Shown: in pieces, positions 7,876 to 17,896 of the stretch
Layout: the number at the start of each line of letters is the position of its first letter
Numbering within the stretch: position 1 is the first letter of the stretch
Assembly (NCBI RefSeq): GCF_000772935.1
Contig: NZ_JPVR01000077.1
Span: forward strand, 1-64,000
Direction: 5' to 3'
Length of the DNA stretch: 64,000 nt
Source of the DNA: Lysinibacillus boronitolerans JCM 21713 = 10a = NBRC 103108
Lineage (GTDB): Bacteria > Bacillota > Bacilli > Bacillales_A > Planococcaceae
Notes under the pieces: generated by a model
Told to the model about the DNA's origin: nothing
Seen by the model: only the letters and a program-made list of their open reading frames with translations
Database searches by the model: none
Program-made: the position numbers and the translations under genes

Positions 7876-8463
7876 TTATTCAAAGACTGTAATTGACTCA
7901 ATTTTCACATCTTCTAATGGTTTGTCACGGAAATCTTTTTCCACATCCGCAATTTTATCCACAATGTCCATACCTTCTACTACATGACCGAATACTGTGT
8001 GTTTATGGTCTAACCAAGGTGTACCACCGTTTTGAGCGTAAGCTTCGATGATTTCTTCAGGGAAGCCTGCACCCTGTAATTGACGAAGCATATCACTTGG
8101 AAGGTGCTTCATTTGTACAATAAAGAATTGAGAACCATTTGTGTTTGGACCTGCATTTGCCATTGAAAGCGCTCCACGTAGGTTAAACAATTGCTCTGAG
8201 AACTCATCTTCAAAGGAATTACCCCAAATTGATTCTCCGCCCATACCAGTACCAGTTGGGTCGCCACCTTGAATCATGAAGTCTTGAATAACACGGTGGA
8301 AAATAATGCCGTTATAGTAGCCTGATTTAGCATGACCTAAAAAGTTCTCAACCGTTTTTGGTGCGTGCTCAGGGAATAATTTAATTTTGATAGCACCTAA
8401 TGTTGTGTTCATTTCTACAAGCACTTCGCCTGCTTGTACGTCTGTTGTTAATTGTGGAAACAT
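7876..8463 (-). CDS. ppiB: Cyclophilin-type peptidyl-prolyl cis-trans isomerase
   Basis: This 195-residue cytoplasmic cyclophilin catalyses cis-trans isomerisation of Xaa-Pro bonds. Diagnostic motifs are [19 protein letters not shown] (with the catalytic Arg), [17 protein letters not shown] and the [12 protein letters not shown] segment. An insert around [20 protein letters not shown] is typical of Bacillus PpiB relatives. The ATG at 8463 was chosen because AAAGGAGA lies 7 bases upstream; the frame runs further upstream without a better start. No signal peptide is present. Confidence 0.9.
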   Translation of the reverse strand: MFPQLTTDVQAGEVLVEMNTTLGAIKIKLFPEHAPKTVENFLGHAKSGYYNGIIFHRVIQDFMIQGGDPTGTGMGGESIWGNSFEDEFSEQLFNLRGALSMANAGPNTNGSQFFIVQMKHLPSDMLRQLQGAGFPEEIIEAYAQNGGTPWLDHKHTVFGHVVEGMDIVDKIADVEKDFRDKPLEDVKIESITVFE

Positions 8464-8700
8464 GGAAGTCTCTCCTTTAATGATAAATTTCAGTTTCAAT
8501 GAAAAAGATGCCTGTGCACCCTTTCTGACCTCATTTTAGTCTAACATACTTCCTACCAGTTTTCTCCCTCAAAGTATTGACGATTTTTGCACTTTTACTA
8601 TTCCTTTTTAAAACTATATAAATAGGTCCGAGCGAGTATTTGGAATCTATCCAAAATATGTTATTCTGATGAAGGATTTATAGTAAGAGTGGAGGCACAC

Positions 8701-10551
8701 ATGAAAAAGGCTTTTGGTTTTTTTATTATCGTTCTATCCCTTCCTGCTTTATGGTGGATTAGCACAAACATTAAAACAGAAATCCATATCGCACAAGCAC
8801 ATGAGGAACAAATGACTAATGCTATACATTTACCTGAGGTAGAGGCCCAGCTACCTGTTACCCTTATTGATCGAAATGGGCAAACATTTAGTGAGGAATA
8901 TGTCGAATGGCGGCAGCCACTAAGTTTACAAGAAATTCCACAAATTGCCCAGGAAATATTCATTACCAGTGAGGATGCTGATTTTTATACGCATATTGGC
9001 TTTGATTTAAGTGCGATTATTCGTGCGGTTGTAGCCAATTCAAATAGCAACACAACCTCTCAAGGTGGTAGTACAATCACGCAGCAGCTTGTTCGGATGC
9101 GTTATTTATCTGAAGAAAAAACATATGAACGGAAATTAACAGAGCTTTTTTATGCATATGAATTAGAAAAGGAATTTGATAAAGAAGCCATTTTAACGAT
9201 GTACCTGAATGAGTCCTATTTTAGCAATCAAGTTTATGGCATTGGCGGAGCAGCCACCTATTATTTTCAAAAGCCACTCCAAGAATTATCCATAGCTGAA
9301 ATAGCCTTCATTGCGGCCATCCCAAATAACCCCTCCCTTTATAATCCTTTAAAGAATTATGATCAAACTAAAGCAAGGCAGGAGCGCTTGTTAGATACCC
9401 TTGCAGCAAATGGGGCTATTACAGAGGAAGAGGCAAAAAACTATAAGGCTGATTCCATTACACTAAATGTGAAAGATAAAATTCAAAGTTATCCAATGTA
9501 TAGTACTTATGTTCTTCAAGAGTTAAAATGGCTTGTTGCAGAAAAAGAAGGCTATGCGGATCGACTAGGCTTTACAGATAATGAGGAAGAGAAGAAAAAA
9601 ATTAAAGCGCAATTAGATAATCGACTCAATACATTATTTCAAAATGGACTCATCATTCACACAGCGCTTGATCCAACTAAACAGCAGCATGATGAGGAAA
9701 AAATGTCAGCTATTTTAGGAACTAGCCCATTGCAAGCAGCAGGTGCAGCTATTGAGAACCAATCAAGAGAAATAGTTAGTCTGTATGCAGGGAAGAACTA
9801 TGAAAAATTTGATTTCCATCGTGCATTTCAAGGAACACGCCAACCAGGGTCAGCCTTTAAGCCTCTGGCAGTCTATGCACCGTTCTTCGAAACAACAGCT
9901 CATACACCTGATTCGATTGTCAACGGTGGTCGTTATTGTGTTGGCTCGTTTTGCCCACAAAACTATGGGGGCTATACGTATGGTGATGTGTCAATTCGTA
10001 CTGCTTTTCGACACAGCTATAACACATCTGCACTTCGCCTCTTTCAAACAGTTGGGGTTGAAACAGCCTTTGATTACCTTAATCGCTTTCACTTCCGCTC
10101 GATTGTAGAGAAGGATCATAATTATGCCGCATCATTAGGAGGGCTCACCTATGGTGTAACAGCATTAGAACTCGCAGATGCTTATACTAGCTTTATTGAT
10201 GGCTCTTATGTACTTGCTCATAGTATACGCAAAGTCACAGCTTTCGATGGAACAGAACTTTATAGTTGGGATACACAGCGTGAACAAATTTGGTCTCCTA
10301 AAACAGTAAAATACATGCGTGAGCTCCTTGCAGATGTTGTAGCAAACGGTACAGGTCAAGGTGTCTATAGTAACAGCAGCTATGTTGGGGCAAAAACAGG
10401 GACAACGAATGACTATCGTGACTACTGGCTTGCTGGACTCAATGACGATTATACCGCTGCCGTATGGTTAGGGTATGATAAACCTCAATCAATGCAGCAA
10501 TTAGAAGAATACAAAATTCATCATCAATTATTTAATGTTTTGCTTGAGTAG
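8701..10551 (+). CDS. pbpD: Class A penicillin-binding protein (PBP4 type)
   Basis: This 616-residue bifunctional peptidoglycan synthase has an N-terminal membrane anchor (residues 3-22), a GT51 glycosyltransferase domain (about 60-235; EDADFYTHIGFD, GGSTITQQLVR, LNESYF) and a transpeptidase domain with SAFK (Ser384), SYN (in RHSYNTSALR) and KTGT (from residue 565). It matches B. subtilis PBP4 (PbpD) in length and in the CPQNYGG segment between the first two motifs. GTGGAGG precedes the ATG at 8701. A TTGACG-N16-TATTCC element at 8577-8604 may be its promoter. It acts at the outer face of the membrane in wall synthesis. Confidence 0.92.
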   Translation: MKKAFGFFIIVLSLPALWWISTNIKTEIHIAQAHEEQMTNAIHLPEVEAQLPVTLIDRNGQTFSEEYVEWRQPLSLQEIPQIAQEIFITSEDADFYTHIGFDLSAIIRAVVANSNSNTTSQGGSTITQQLVRMRYLSEEKTYERKLTELFYAYELEKEFDKEAILTMYLNESYFSNQVYGIGGAATYYFQKPLQELSIAEIAFIAAIPNNPSLYNPLKNYDQTKARQERLLDTLAANGAITEEEAKNYKADSITLNVKDKIQSYPMYSTYVLQELKWLVAEKEGYADRLGFTDNEEEKKKIKAQLDNRLNTLFQNGLIIHTALDPTKQQHDEEKMSAILGTSPLQAAGAAIENQSREIVSLYAGKNYEKFDFHRAFQGTRQPGSAFKPLAVYAPFFETTAHTPDSIVNGGRYCVGSFCPQNYGGYTYGDVSIRTAFRHSYNTSALRLFQTVGVETAFDYLNRFHFRSIVEKDHNYAASLGGLTYGVTALELADAYTSFIDGSYVLAHSIRKVTAFDGTELYSWDTQREQIWSPKTVKYMRELLADVVANGTGQGVYSNSSYVGAKTGTTNDYRDYWLAGLNDDYTAAVWLGYDKPQSMQQLEEYKIHHQLFNVLLE

Positions 10552-10561
10552 TGAAACAACC

Positions 10562-10594
10562 AAAAGGTAGTAGTCTTAGCGACTACTACCTTTT
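10562..10594 (+). terminator. Terminator of pbpD
   Basis: A 14-bp perfect stem (AAAAGGTAGTAGTC and its complement) with loop TTAGC ends in TTTT and could work in either direction. Confidence 0.85.
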
Positions 10595-10639
10595 CAAAGT
10601 GTTAAAAAACAAACCATTAATAAAATTTTTATGAAAGGT

Positions 10640-10775
10640 GGAAATGGTTTTCCGTTACAGGCTACTTTCTTTCCTGTGGGCGAGCCGGAGTCAAAATGTT
10701 AGCTTTTTAGCAACAGTTTTCAAATAAAGTGAAAGTTTCATTATTCTTTATGGAGGATGCTGTTAACATTTTAAT
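10640..10775. repeat. Degenerate structured intergenic repeat
   Basis: The stretch around 10645-10692 (CCGTTACAGGC, CTTTCC, GTGGGCGAGCC) resembles the GC-richer dispersed intergenic repeats common in Bacillaceae. The following part forms nested inverted repeats: AAAATGTTA (10693-10701) with TAACATTTT (10764-10772), an inner GCT/AGC hairpin at 10702-10711, and AACAG/CTGTT. No coding potential is seen. Copy number in the genome is not visible here. Confidence 0.35.
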
Positions 10776-10783
10776 AGTATGTA

Positions 10784-11347
10784 TTAATTTGCAAACGGCA
10801 AACTTGCCAAAATGCCATTATAGAGCTTTAATACGACATAAACAACTAGTGTTAAAAGAATCGTCCACATAAAAAGCTCAAAGATTAATAGACCGATTGT
10901 GCCTCCCATTGATATAAAATGACTCATTTTATAAATCAGGTAAATAAAGTAGGTAAATATTGTGATGACAAAGATACCAATTAAAACATAAATAAATTGG
11001 ATGGCAAATGCAGAACACATAGCACCTACAAATAAGATAATATAGCCACCTCGAGCCTGACTAACTGTGGCCCCTTCGTTATCCTTTGAAAAGAACAGCA
11101 TTCCTACCTCATGAATGGTTTCTCCAACAAGCTTAAGGGCAGAAAATAACATAAAAAAAACAATGGCAAAAACAATGAGTAGAAATACACGTAATTCAAA
11201 ATCTGATAAAAACTCTCGCATTCCCGAATACACACCGATGGCTTGAAAAATCTGTAATGATTTACCAACAGCATACATACCAAATGTCAAACTAAACAAT
11301 AAAATTGTAATTAATGGTAGATAACCATAGATATATGGGTTCCTCAT
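10784..11347 (-). CDS. yufK: Multi-pass membrane protein, YufK-like (DUF5366)
   Basis: This 187-residue protein has about five transmembrane helices and resembles YufK of B. subtilis, with GVYSGMREFLSDFELR after helix 1 and LKLYNGILASLP at the C-terminus. In B. subtilis yufK lies in the same region as the mrp operon, which diverges from it here. Function is unknown. Confidence 0.65.
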   Translation of the reverse strand: MRNPYIYGYLPLITILLFSLTFGMYAVGKSLQIFQAIGVYSGMREFLSDFELRVFLLIVFAIVFFMLFSALKLVGETIHEVGMLFFSKDNEGATVSQARGGYIILFVGAMCSAFAIQFIYVLIGIFVITIFTYFIYLIYKMSHFISMGGTIGLLIFELFMWTILLTLVVYVVLKLYNGILASLPFAN

Positions 11348-11502
11348 AAAAAATTTTTTTCCTTTATTTTTATTGATAACTTCCTATTTATAATATAACG
11401 AAAATTCTCCAACGACCGCAAGCTAAATCCCAATAGTGCATATGCATTCCCAATTAAAGTACGTTATAATTGATTTACTTACCTGCATAAAGGAGGGTTT
11501 TT

Positions 11503-13914
11503 TTGTTACAAGTACTTTATATTTTTATTCCAATGCTTGTTGCAATATTAGTGCCATTATTATATAAACGCATGAATAATATTCACACAGGTTGGTTTGT
11601 TCTTGCTGTACCTGTTACGCTTGCTGTTATTTATACAACATATATTGCTCAAGTTTCTAAAGGTGAAGTATTTACTGCAGAGCTACCTTGGATTCCATCT
11701 CTTGATATTTCCATCATCTCATATTTAGATGGACTTAGCTTATTATTCTCATTACTCATTACTGGAATTGGCTCGTTAGTTGTGCTTTACTCCATTTTTT
11801 ACTTAGATAAACATAAAGAAAAATTACATAACTTTTATGTTTACTTACTGTTATTTATGTCAGCCATGCTGGGAGTAGTACAGTCAGATCATTTAATTAC
11901 ACTCTATTTCTTCTGGGAGCTAACATCCATATCATCATTTTTACTCATCGGCTATTGGTATAATCGGGATGCCTCACGCTTCGGAGCATTAAAGTCTATG
12001 ATGATTACAGTTGGCGGCGGTTTAATGATGCTAGGTGGTTTCGTTCTTCTTTATTTAATGGGAGGAACCTATTCCATTCGAGAATTGATTGTTATGGCCC
12101 CAAATTTAGTAGACCAACCTTTATTCACTTGGTCACTTGTCCTATTACTCTTGGGAGCATTTACAAAATCCGCGCAATTCCCATTCTACATTTGGTTACC
12201 AGATGCCATGGAGGCGCCAACACCAGTAAGTGCATACCTTCATTCAGCTACAATGGTCAAAGCAGGTATCTATTTAGTTGCACGATTTACGCCGATATTT
12301 GCAGCCTCTGAGCTTTGGGTGTGGCTTGTAACGGGTGTAGGTATCTTAACTTTATTCTGGGGCTCCTTCTTTGCAGTGAAGCAAACTGATTTAAAAGGTA
12401 TTCTAGCCTTCTCCACAGTGAGTCAGCTTGGACTTATAATGTCACTACTCGGGGCAAGTGCTGTTGCTTTTCATGCAAATGGCTCAGTCGATACCATTAA
12501 ATTTGCTGCATTTGCTGCCATTTTCCACCTTATCAATCATGCAACATTTAAAGGCAGTCTCTTCATGATTGCAGGCATTGTTGATCATGAAACAGGAACT
12601 CGAGATATTCGTAAACTCGGTGGTTTAATGAGTATTATGCCAATTAGTTTTACTGTGGCTGCAATAGGAAGTTTATCAATGGCCGGTCTTCCACCATTTA
12701 ATGGCTTCTTAAGTAAAGAAATGTTTTTAACAGCCATGCTTGCACTTCAAAAGTTTGAATTCTTCGGCTTTGAAACATGGGGAGCACTCTTCCCTATTGT
12801 TGCGTGGATTGCTAGTATTTTTACATTTATCTATAGTTTCTATTTTGTTTTCCGAACATTTAATGGGAATTACAAACCAGAGCAGTTAACTCATAAACCA
12901 CATGAGGCGCCGATCGGTATGCTAATTTCGCCTATTCTTTTAGCGGCTTTAGTTGTGACAATCTTCTTTATTCCAAACTTTATCGGTAATACCTTTGTAA
13001 AACCAGCCGTTCAAGCGATACAGCCATTTTTGTATGATTCACCCCAAGCTGTTGATATTCATGTATCTGCTTGGCACGGCATCACCCCAGAGTTATTGAT
13101 GACAGTTGGGATTATAATAGTTGGGGTATTGTTATTTGTTGCCTTACCAAAATGGCAGGGGATGTATCAACGATTCCCGCAAGCGTTAACATTAAACAAT
13201 GCCTATGACAAAATCATGCAGGGATTAGATGTTGGCTTAAATCGTATTTCCCGACGCTATATGACAGGTTCTATGCGTCACTATTTACTTTATATGTTTA
13301 GCGGAATAACTATTATTGTAATCGGGTCTCTATTCGTGAAAGATGCATTTAGTATTTCATTCCAAGGAGCCTCCCCAATTAATTTGTATGAAATTATCTT
13401 GATCGTCGTTTTATTAATTGGTACGGCCATCACCATCTTGGCTAAATCACGTTTAACAGCCATTATTGGGCTTGGTACTGTAGGCTATACAGTCGCCTTA
13501 TTCTTTGTCATTTTTAATGCACCTGATTTAGCGCTGACACAGCTCGTTATAGAAACGATTTCAGTAGCACTATTTTTATTAGCATTTTACCATCTACCTA
13601 AGCTTGGTAAACGCGAGGAGCGAATGAGGTTCCAGTTAAATCGTGCCATTGTTTCCATTGCAGTTGGTGTGATGGTAACACTTGTTGCGCTGTCAGCTCA
13701 TTCCCAAAAATTAATTCCGTCTATTGCTAAGTACTACGAGGAAACCGTCTATTCATTAGCGGGTGGTGGAAATATTGTAAACGTAATTTTAGTAGACTAT
13801 CGTGGTTTCGATACATTGTTTGAAATTACAGTACTCGGCATAGCTGGCATGGCCATCTTAGCTATGATTAAGTTACGTATGAATAGAAAGGAGAACACTC
13901 ATGAAAACAAATGA
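11503..13914 (+). CDS. mrpA: Mrp Na+/H+ antiporter subunit A
   Basis: This 803-residue polytopic membrane protein is the large subunit of the Mrp antiporter, which exports Na+ in exchange for H+ for pH and salt tolerance. The N-terminal two thirds are homologous to complex I NuoL, with the conserved Glu in LYFFWELTS and the Lys/His-rich PFYIWLPDAMEAPTPVSAYLHSAT region; the C-terminal third carries the MrpA-specific helices. Initiation is at TTG (11503) after AAGGAGG. A TATAAT at 11465-11470 is the likely -10. It overlaps mrpB by 14 bases, and seven genes A-G follow the usual order. Confidence 0.95.
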   Translation: MLQVLYIFIPMLVAILVPLLYKRMNNIHTGWFVLAVPVTLAVIYTTYIAQVSKGEVFTAELPWIPSLDISIISYLDGLSLLFSLLITGIGSLVVLYSIFYLDKHKEKLHNFYVYLLLFMSAMLGVVQSDHLITLYFFWELTSISSFLLIGYWYNRDASRFGALKSMMITVGGGLMMLGGFVLLYLMGGTYSIRELIVMAPNLVDQPLFTWSLVLLLLGAFTKSAQFPFYIWLPDAMEAPTPVSAYLHSATMVKAGIYLVARFTPIFAASELWVWLVTGVGILTLFWGSFFAVKQTDLKGILAFSTVSQLGLIMSLLGASAVAFHANGSVDTIKFAAFAAIFHLINHATFKGSLFMIAGIVDHETGTRDIRKLGGLMSIMPISFTVAAIGSLSMAGLPPFNGFLSKEMFLTAMLALQKFEFFGFETWGALFPIVAWIASIFTFIYSFYFVFRTFNGNYKPEQLTHKPHEAPIGMLISPILLAALVVTIFFIPNFIGNTFVKPAVQAIQPFLYDSPQAVDIHVSAWHGITPELLMTVGIIIVGVLLFVALPKWQGMYQRFPQALTLNNAYDKIMQGLDVGLNRISRRYMTGSMRHYLLYMFSGITIIVIGSLFVKDAFSISFQGASPINLYEIILIVVLLIGTAITILAKSRLTAIIGLGTVGYTVALFFVIFNAPDLALTQLVIETISVALFLLAFYHLPKLGKREERMRFQLNRAIVSIAVGVMVTLVALSAHSQKLIPSIAKYYEETVYSLAGGGNIVNVILVDYRGFDTLFEITVLGIAGMAILAMIKLRMNRKENTHENK

Positions 13915-14323
13915 TGTGATCATACAATTTACAGCTAAAATTGTATTTTTCATTATTTTCTTCTTCTCCATTCATATTTTTTTAGCTGGTCACTATACGC
14001 CTGGTGGAGGCTTTGTAGGGGGTCTGTTAACATCAAGTGCACTGGTTCTTTTAGTGTTAGCCTATGATATCAACACAGTCCGTCATATTCTACCTATTAA
14101 TTACACATATTTAACAGCCATTGGCTTACTATTAGCCCTTGCTACTGCGGCATACCCCATGTTTGTGGGCAAACCGTTTTTCACACATTTCTTTGATTAT
14201 TTCGATTTACCGCTTCTAGGCAAACAGTCATTACACACGGCTATGCTTTTTGATAGCGGTGTCTATTTGGTTGTTGTCGGCGTTACGATGACCATTATTC
14301 AAACGATTGGAGAGGATGAATAA
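13901..14323 (+). CDS. mrpB: Mrp Na+/H+ antiporter subunit B
   Basis: This 140-residue protein has four transmembrane helices and the MrpB motif GHYTPGGGFVGGL near residue 30. It is a small obligatory subunit of the hetero-oligomeric Mrp complex. It overlaps mrpA by 14 bases and shares the TAATG stop/start with mrpC. Confidence 0.93.
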   Translation: MKTNDVIIQFTAKIVFFIIFFFSIHIFLAGHYTPGGGFVGGLLTSSALVLLVLAYDINTVRHILPINYTYLTAIGLLLALATAAYPMFVGKPFFTHFFDYFDLPLLGKQSLHTAMLFDSGVYLVVVGVTMTIIQTIGEDE

Positions 14324-14664
14324 TGGAAATAATTATGGCCTTTGTGATCGGCTTTCTTTTTATGGCAGCGGTCTATTTAATCCTATCAAAAAGTTTATTG
14401 CGCATTATTATTGGAACAGGTCTGTTAAGTCATGGTGCTCATCTACTCATCTTAACAATGGGTGGTCTTGGTGGTGAAGCTCCACCCGTCTTAAACGAAG
14501 GAGCCAAAACATTTGCTGATCCCTTACCCCAAGCACTTATTTTAACTGCGATTGTTATAAGCTTTGGGGTGACAGCATTCTTCCTTGTACTTGCCTACCG
14601 TTCCTATCAGGAGCTTAACACGGATGATATTAGCTTAATGAGAGGAAGTGATGAGGATGAATAA
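14323..14664 (+). CDS. mrpC: Mrp Na+/H+ antiporter subunit C
   Basis: This 113-residue protein with three transmembrane helices is a NuoK homologue. GTGLLSHGAHLLIL and DPLPQALILTAIVI are the conserved NuoK/MrpC segments. It overlaps mrpD by 17 bases. Confidence 0.93.
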   Translation: MEIIMAFVIGFLFMAAVYLILSKSLLRIIIGTGLLSHGAHLLILTMGGLGGEAPPVLNEGAKTFADPLPQALILTAIVISFGVTAFFLVLAYRSYQELNTDDISLMRGSDEDE

Positions 14665-16144
14665 CTTCCTACTATTACCCATTATCATCCCGTTTTTCTT
14701 CGGTATGATTTTAATGTTTGGACAAAAAAATCTAACTTATCAGCGATCATTTTCATTACTTGGGATTGGACTAGCCCTCCTCTCTGCCCTTTCACTGCTT
14801 TTAACAGTGAAAGAAGATGGTATTCAAAAGGTCACATTTGGAAATTGGCCTGTTCCTTACGGTATTACAATGGTATCTGATATGGTGTCTGCATTGCTCG
14901 TTACAACGACATTGCTTATTGCGCTATTTGTTGTTTGGTATGGCTTCGGTTCTATCACGAAGGAACGCGAACGCTTCTTTTATTACCCTGGTATTATGTT
15001 TATTTTAACTGGGGTCAATGGTGCCTTTACAACAGGCGATATTTTTAACTTATTTGTGTTCTTTGAAGTATTGCTAATGGCTTCCTATTTACTCATCGTT
15101 TTAGGTGGTGAGAAGGGGCAACTGAAAGGGTCTATTAAATATATTTTAATTAATGTTATTTCTTCGGCCTTATTTGTTATAACAGTTGCCTATTTATATT
15201 CTGTAGTAGGGACATTAAACATGGCCGATATTGCGGTAAAAATTGCAGAAATTAATCAACCAGGGATTATTACTGTTATCGCCGTCCTATTTTTAATGGT
15301 ATTTGGACTAAAAGCAGCCATTTTCCCATTATACTTTTGGCTTCCTACTTCGTATGCAGCAGCCCCGATCCCTGTCTTAACACTATTTGGCGCTCTGCTC
15401 ACAAAGGTTGGGGTATATGCCATTACACGTACCTACACACTATTTTTTGTACATGATTTATCCTATACGCATGATTTACTAATGGCATTAGCCATTGCAA
15501 CAATTGTGGCTGGTTGTATTGGAGCACTCGCTTATTTTGATGTAAAACTCATTATTATCTATAACATTGTCATTGCAGTAGGTGTCATTTTATTTGGTGT
15601 CTCTCAAATGAATGAGACTTCATTAAAAGGAGCTATGTTTTATTTAATTCACGATATGCTCATTAAGGCAGCACTCTTTATGTTAATCGGCATTGTCATC
15701 TATATTACTGGCACATCGGATTTGCGTAAAATGGGTGGGCTTATGAAAAAATACCCTGCACTTGGTTGGTGTTATTTAATAGCAGCTTTTGGCTTAGCTG
15801 GAATTCCTCCACTTAGCGGGTTTGTTGGAAAGCTGTTAATTGTTCAGGGAGGCTTTGAGGCTGGAAGTATGTGGAGCAGTATTTTCATTTTGGCATCTTC
15901 ATTGCTTGTTTTACTATCCGTGATTCGTATTTTCCTTTATGCCTTTTGGGGTGAGGAAAAAGAAACACAAGGTACAATCGACAAATCTACCTATAAAATG
16001 CTGTTTATGCCTACTGCCGTTTTAGTACTTATTACTGTCGCATATGGTGTCGGTTCTGAATGGATTACGCCATTTATGGATGATGCCGCAAAACTATTAA
16101 ATGATCCATCTATCTATATAGATGCTGTCATGAAGGAGGAGTAA
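14648..16144 (+). CDS. mrpD: Mrp Na+/H+ antiporter subunit D
   Basis: This 498-residue polytopic protein is the second proton-translocating-type subunit, homologous to NuoM/NuoN. It has the conserved Glu in NLFVFFEVLLMASYLL and the Lys-containing FGLKAAIFPLYFWLPTSYAAAP segment. It may start at 14648 or at the second ATG (14654); GAGGATG lies ahead. It is 4 bases upstream of mrpE. Confidence 0.93.
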   Translation: MMRMNNFLLLPIIIPFFFGMILMFGQKNLTYQRSFSLLGIGLALLSALSLLLTVKEDGIQKVTFGNWPVPYGITMVSDMVSALLVTTTLLIALFVVWYGFGSITKERERFFYYPGIMFILTGVNGAFTTGDIFNLFVFFEVLLMASYLLIVLGGEKGQLKGSIKYILINVISSALFVITVAYLYSVVGTLNMADIAVKIAEINQPGIITVIAVLFLMVFGLKAAIFPLYFWLPTSYAAAPIPVLTLFGALLTKVGVYAITRTYTLFFVHDLSYTHDLLMALAIATIVAGCIGALAYFDVKLIIIYNIVIAVGVILFGVSQMNETSLKGAMFYLIHDMLIKAALFMLIGIVIYITGTSDLRKMGGLMKKYPALGWCYLIAAFGLAGIPPLSGFVGKLLIVQGGFEAGSMWSSIFILASSLLVLLSVIRIFLYAFWGEEKETQGTIDKSTYKMLFMPTAVLVLITVAYGVGSEWITPFMDDAAKLLNDPSIYIDAVMKEE

Positions 16145-16148
16145 CACT

Positions 16149-16628
16149 ATGGCATTTCAAATGATTTTAAATTTTGTACTTGCCTTCGTCTGGATGTTCC
16201 TTTCCTCTAATTACACAGCAACTGGTTTTATCATTGGATTCATTATGGGAATACTTTTACTTATTCTCATGCGGAGGTTTTTCAAGTCTCGTCTTTATGT
16301 CTATCGATTATGGGCTCTGCTAAACTTAACGTTATTGTTCTTTAAAGAATTAATTCTAGCAAATGTTCAAGTGTTGAAAGTAGTGTTAAAGCCTAAGCTG
16401 GACATGCAACCTGCCTTTTTTGCTTATCCAACTGTTCTAACACAAGACTGGGAAATCACGTTATTGTCGAGTCTTATTACTTTAACACCAGGAACAGTCG
16501 TAGTGCATGTATCGGATGATGCGAAAACATTGTATGTACATGCAATTGATATTAACGATGTGGATGAAGCCATTGCTTCCATTCGAGATTCATTTGAAAA
16601 AGCGATTTTGGAGGTGAGTAGATCATGA
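16149..16628 (+). CDS. mrpE: Mrp Na+/H+ antiporter subunit E
   Basis: This 159-residue protein has two or three N-terminal membrane segments and a soluble C-terminal half. LLSSLITLTPGTVVVHV is the MrpE signature. GGAGG at the end of mrpD serves as ribosome binding site. It overlaps mrpF by 4 bases (ATGA). Confidence 0.93.
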   Translation: MAFQMILNFVLAFVWMFLSSNYTATGFIIGFIMGILLLILMRRFFKSRLYVYRLWALLNLTLLFFKELILANVQVLKVVLKPKLDMQPAFFAYPTVLTQDWEITLLSSLITLTPGTVVVHVSDDAKTLYVHAIDINDVDEAIASIRDSFEKAILEVSRS

Positions 16629-16906
16629 CAACATTTATTATTGCTGTAATCGTAGTGATTTGCTTATCGATGATAGCGGTCATTTATCGAATGGTAAAAG
16701 GTCCTTCCGCATCCGATCGTGTTGTTGCCTTGGATTCACTTGGTGTTTCACTCATTTCCCTAATCGGACTATTTTCGATTTTAGTGGAAACAAGCTTCTT
16801 TCTTGAAATCATTTTATTGCTAGCAATTTTATCGTTTATCGGTACGATGGCTTTCTCTAAATTCATAGAGAAAGGAGATATCATCAAACGTGACAATTCT
16901 CGCTAA
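16625..16906 (+). CDS. mrpF: Mrp Na+/H+ antiporter subunit F
   Basis: This 93-residue three-helix protein has the MrpF core KGPSASDRVVALDSLG, whose Asp is well conserved. It overlaps mrpE by 4 bases and mrpG by 17, so translation is probably coupled. Confidence 0.93.
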   Translation: MTTFIIAVIVVICLSMIAVIYRMVKGPSASDRVVALDSLGVSLISLIGLFSILVETSFFLEIILLLAILSFIGTMAFSKFIEKGDIIKRDNSR

Positions 16907-17258
16907 TAGTTTAGTTATCTTTTTTATTACTGTTGGGGTACTCTTTATTGTCGTGACAGCTATCGGACTTGTCCGCTTACCTGATTTGTATACACGTGCC
17001 CATGCCGCTTCAAAAAGTGCAACACTTGGCGTCATGTGTGTGCTTATCGGTGTATTCTTTCACTTTTGGCTGATTGAAGATCATTTCAACCCTCGTATTT
17101 TACTGGGAATACTCTTTCTCTTTATCACTGGTCCTGTTGGCGGACACATTATGACGCGTTCTTCCTATATTGCTGGTGTTAAGCCATGGAAAGGTACCGT
17201 ACGTGATGAACTAGGTCCTGAAATTGACAGAATGAAAAAGGAACAAGGTGTAAAATAA
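16890..17258 (+). CDS. mrpG: Mrp Na+/H+ antiporter subunit G
   Basis: This 122-residue three-helix protein has the MrpG motif RLPDLYTRAHAASKSATLG. The start is GTG at 16890 with AAAGGAG inside the end of mrpF. It is the last gene of the operon and is followed by a strong terminator. Confidence 0.93.
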   Translation: MTILANSLVIFFITVGVLFIVVTAIGLVRLPDLYTRAHAASKSATLGVMCVLIGVFFHFWLIEDHFNPRILLGILFLFITGPVGGHIMTRSSYIAGVKPWKGTVRDELGPEIDRMKKEQGVK

Positions 17259-17262
17259 ACAT

Positions 17263-17300
17263 AAAAATCTGCCCGATTACTAAATCGAGCAGATTTTTTT
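17263..17300. terminator. Bidirectional terminator between mrpG and cysC
   Basis: AAAATCTGC and CGATT pair with AATCG and GCAGATTTT, with A and T tracts on either side. It serves both convergent operons. Confidence 0.85.
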
Positions 17301-17302
17301 AG

Positions 17303-17896
17303 TTAAATATATCCTTTGGCAGTTAAAATATTTGTCAGTTGCTCCACACATTCTTCTATGGAATGCTGTTCTGTATCCAAAATAACTTCTGGGTTAATTG
17401 GTTCTTCATATGGAGCGCTAATCCCTGTAAAATTAGCAATTTCAGCATTCCTTGCTTTTTTATACAAACCTTTCGGATCTCTTTTTTCACATGTTTCTAC
17501 TGAACACTTTACATAGACCTCTAAAAATTCACCATCCTCTACAAGTGCCCGAACTACCTGGCGATCTTCTCGATAAGGTGAAATAAAAGCCGTTAGCACA
17601 ATTTGACCGCTCTCTATAAATAACTTTGAGACTTCACCTATTCGACGAATATTTTCCTTGCGCCCTGCCTCATCGAATCCTAAGTCACTATTTAAGCCAT
17701 GGCGCACATTATCACCATCTAATACGAAGGCTTGATTGCTCCTTTCAAATAATCGACGGGCAAAAGCATTGGCCACGGATGATTTCCCTGAAGCAGATAA
17801 ACCCGTAAACCATAAAATAAAGCTTTGATGTTTATTTTTTGAACGACGTTCCTCTTTTGTAATGGAGGCTTCATGCCAAACAATGTTTGAACTCAT
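17303..17896 (-). CDS. cysC: Adenylylsulfate (APS) kinase
   Basis: This 197-residue enzyme phosphorylates APS at the 3' position to give PAPS. It shows the P-loop GLSASGKSS (about residues 32-40), the [15 protein letters not shown] substrate loop and FISPYREDR. It is the last gene of the cysH-cysP-sat-cysC operon and overlaps sat by 4 bases. Because CysH here has the cysteine pattern of APS-reducing enzymes, the kinase may not be strictly needed for sulfate reduction. Confidence 0.92.
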   Translation of the reverse strand: MSSNIVWHEASITKEERRSKNKHQSFILWFTGLSASGKSSVANAFARRLFERSNQAFVLDGDNVRHGLNSDLGFDEAGRKENIRRIGEVSKLFIESGQIVLTAFISPYREDRQVVRALVEDGEFLEVYVKCSVETCEKRDPKGLYKKARNAEIANFTGISAPYEEPINPEVILDTEQHSIEECVEQLTNILTAKGYI

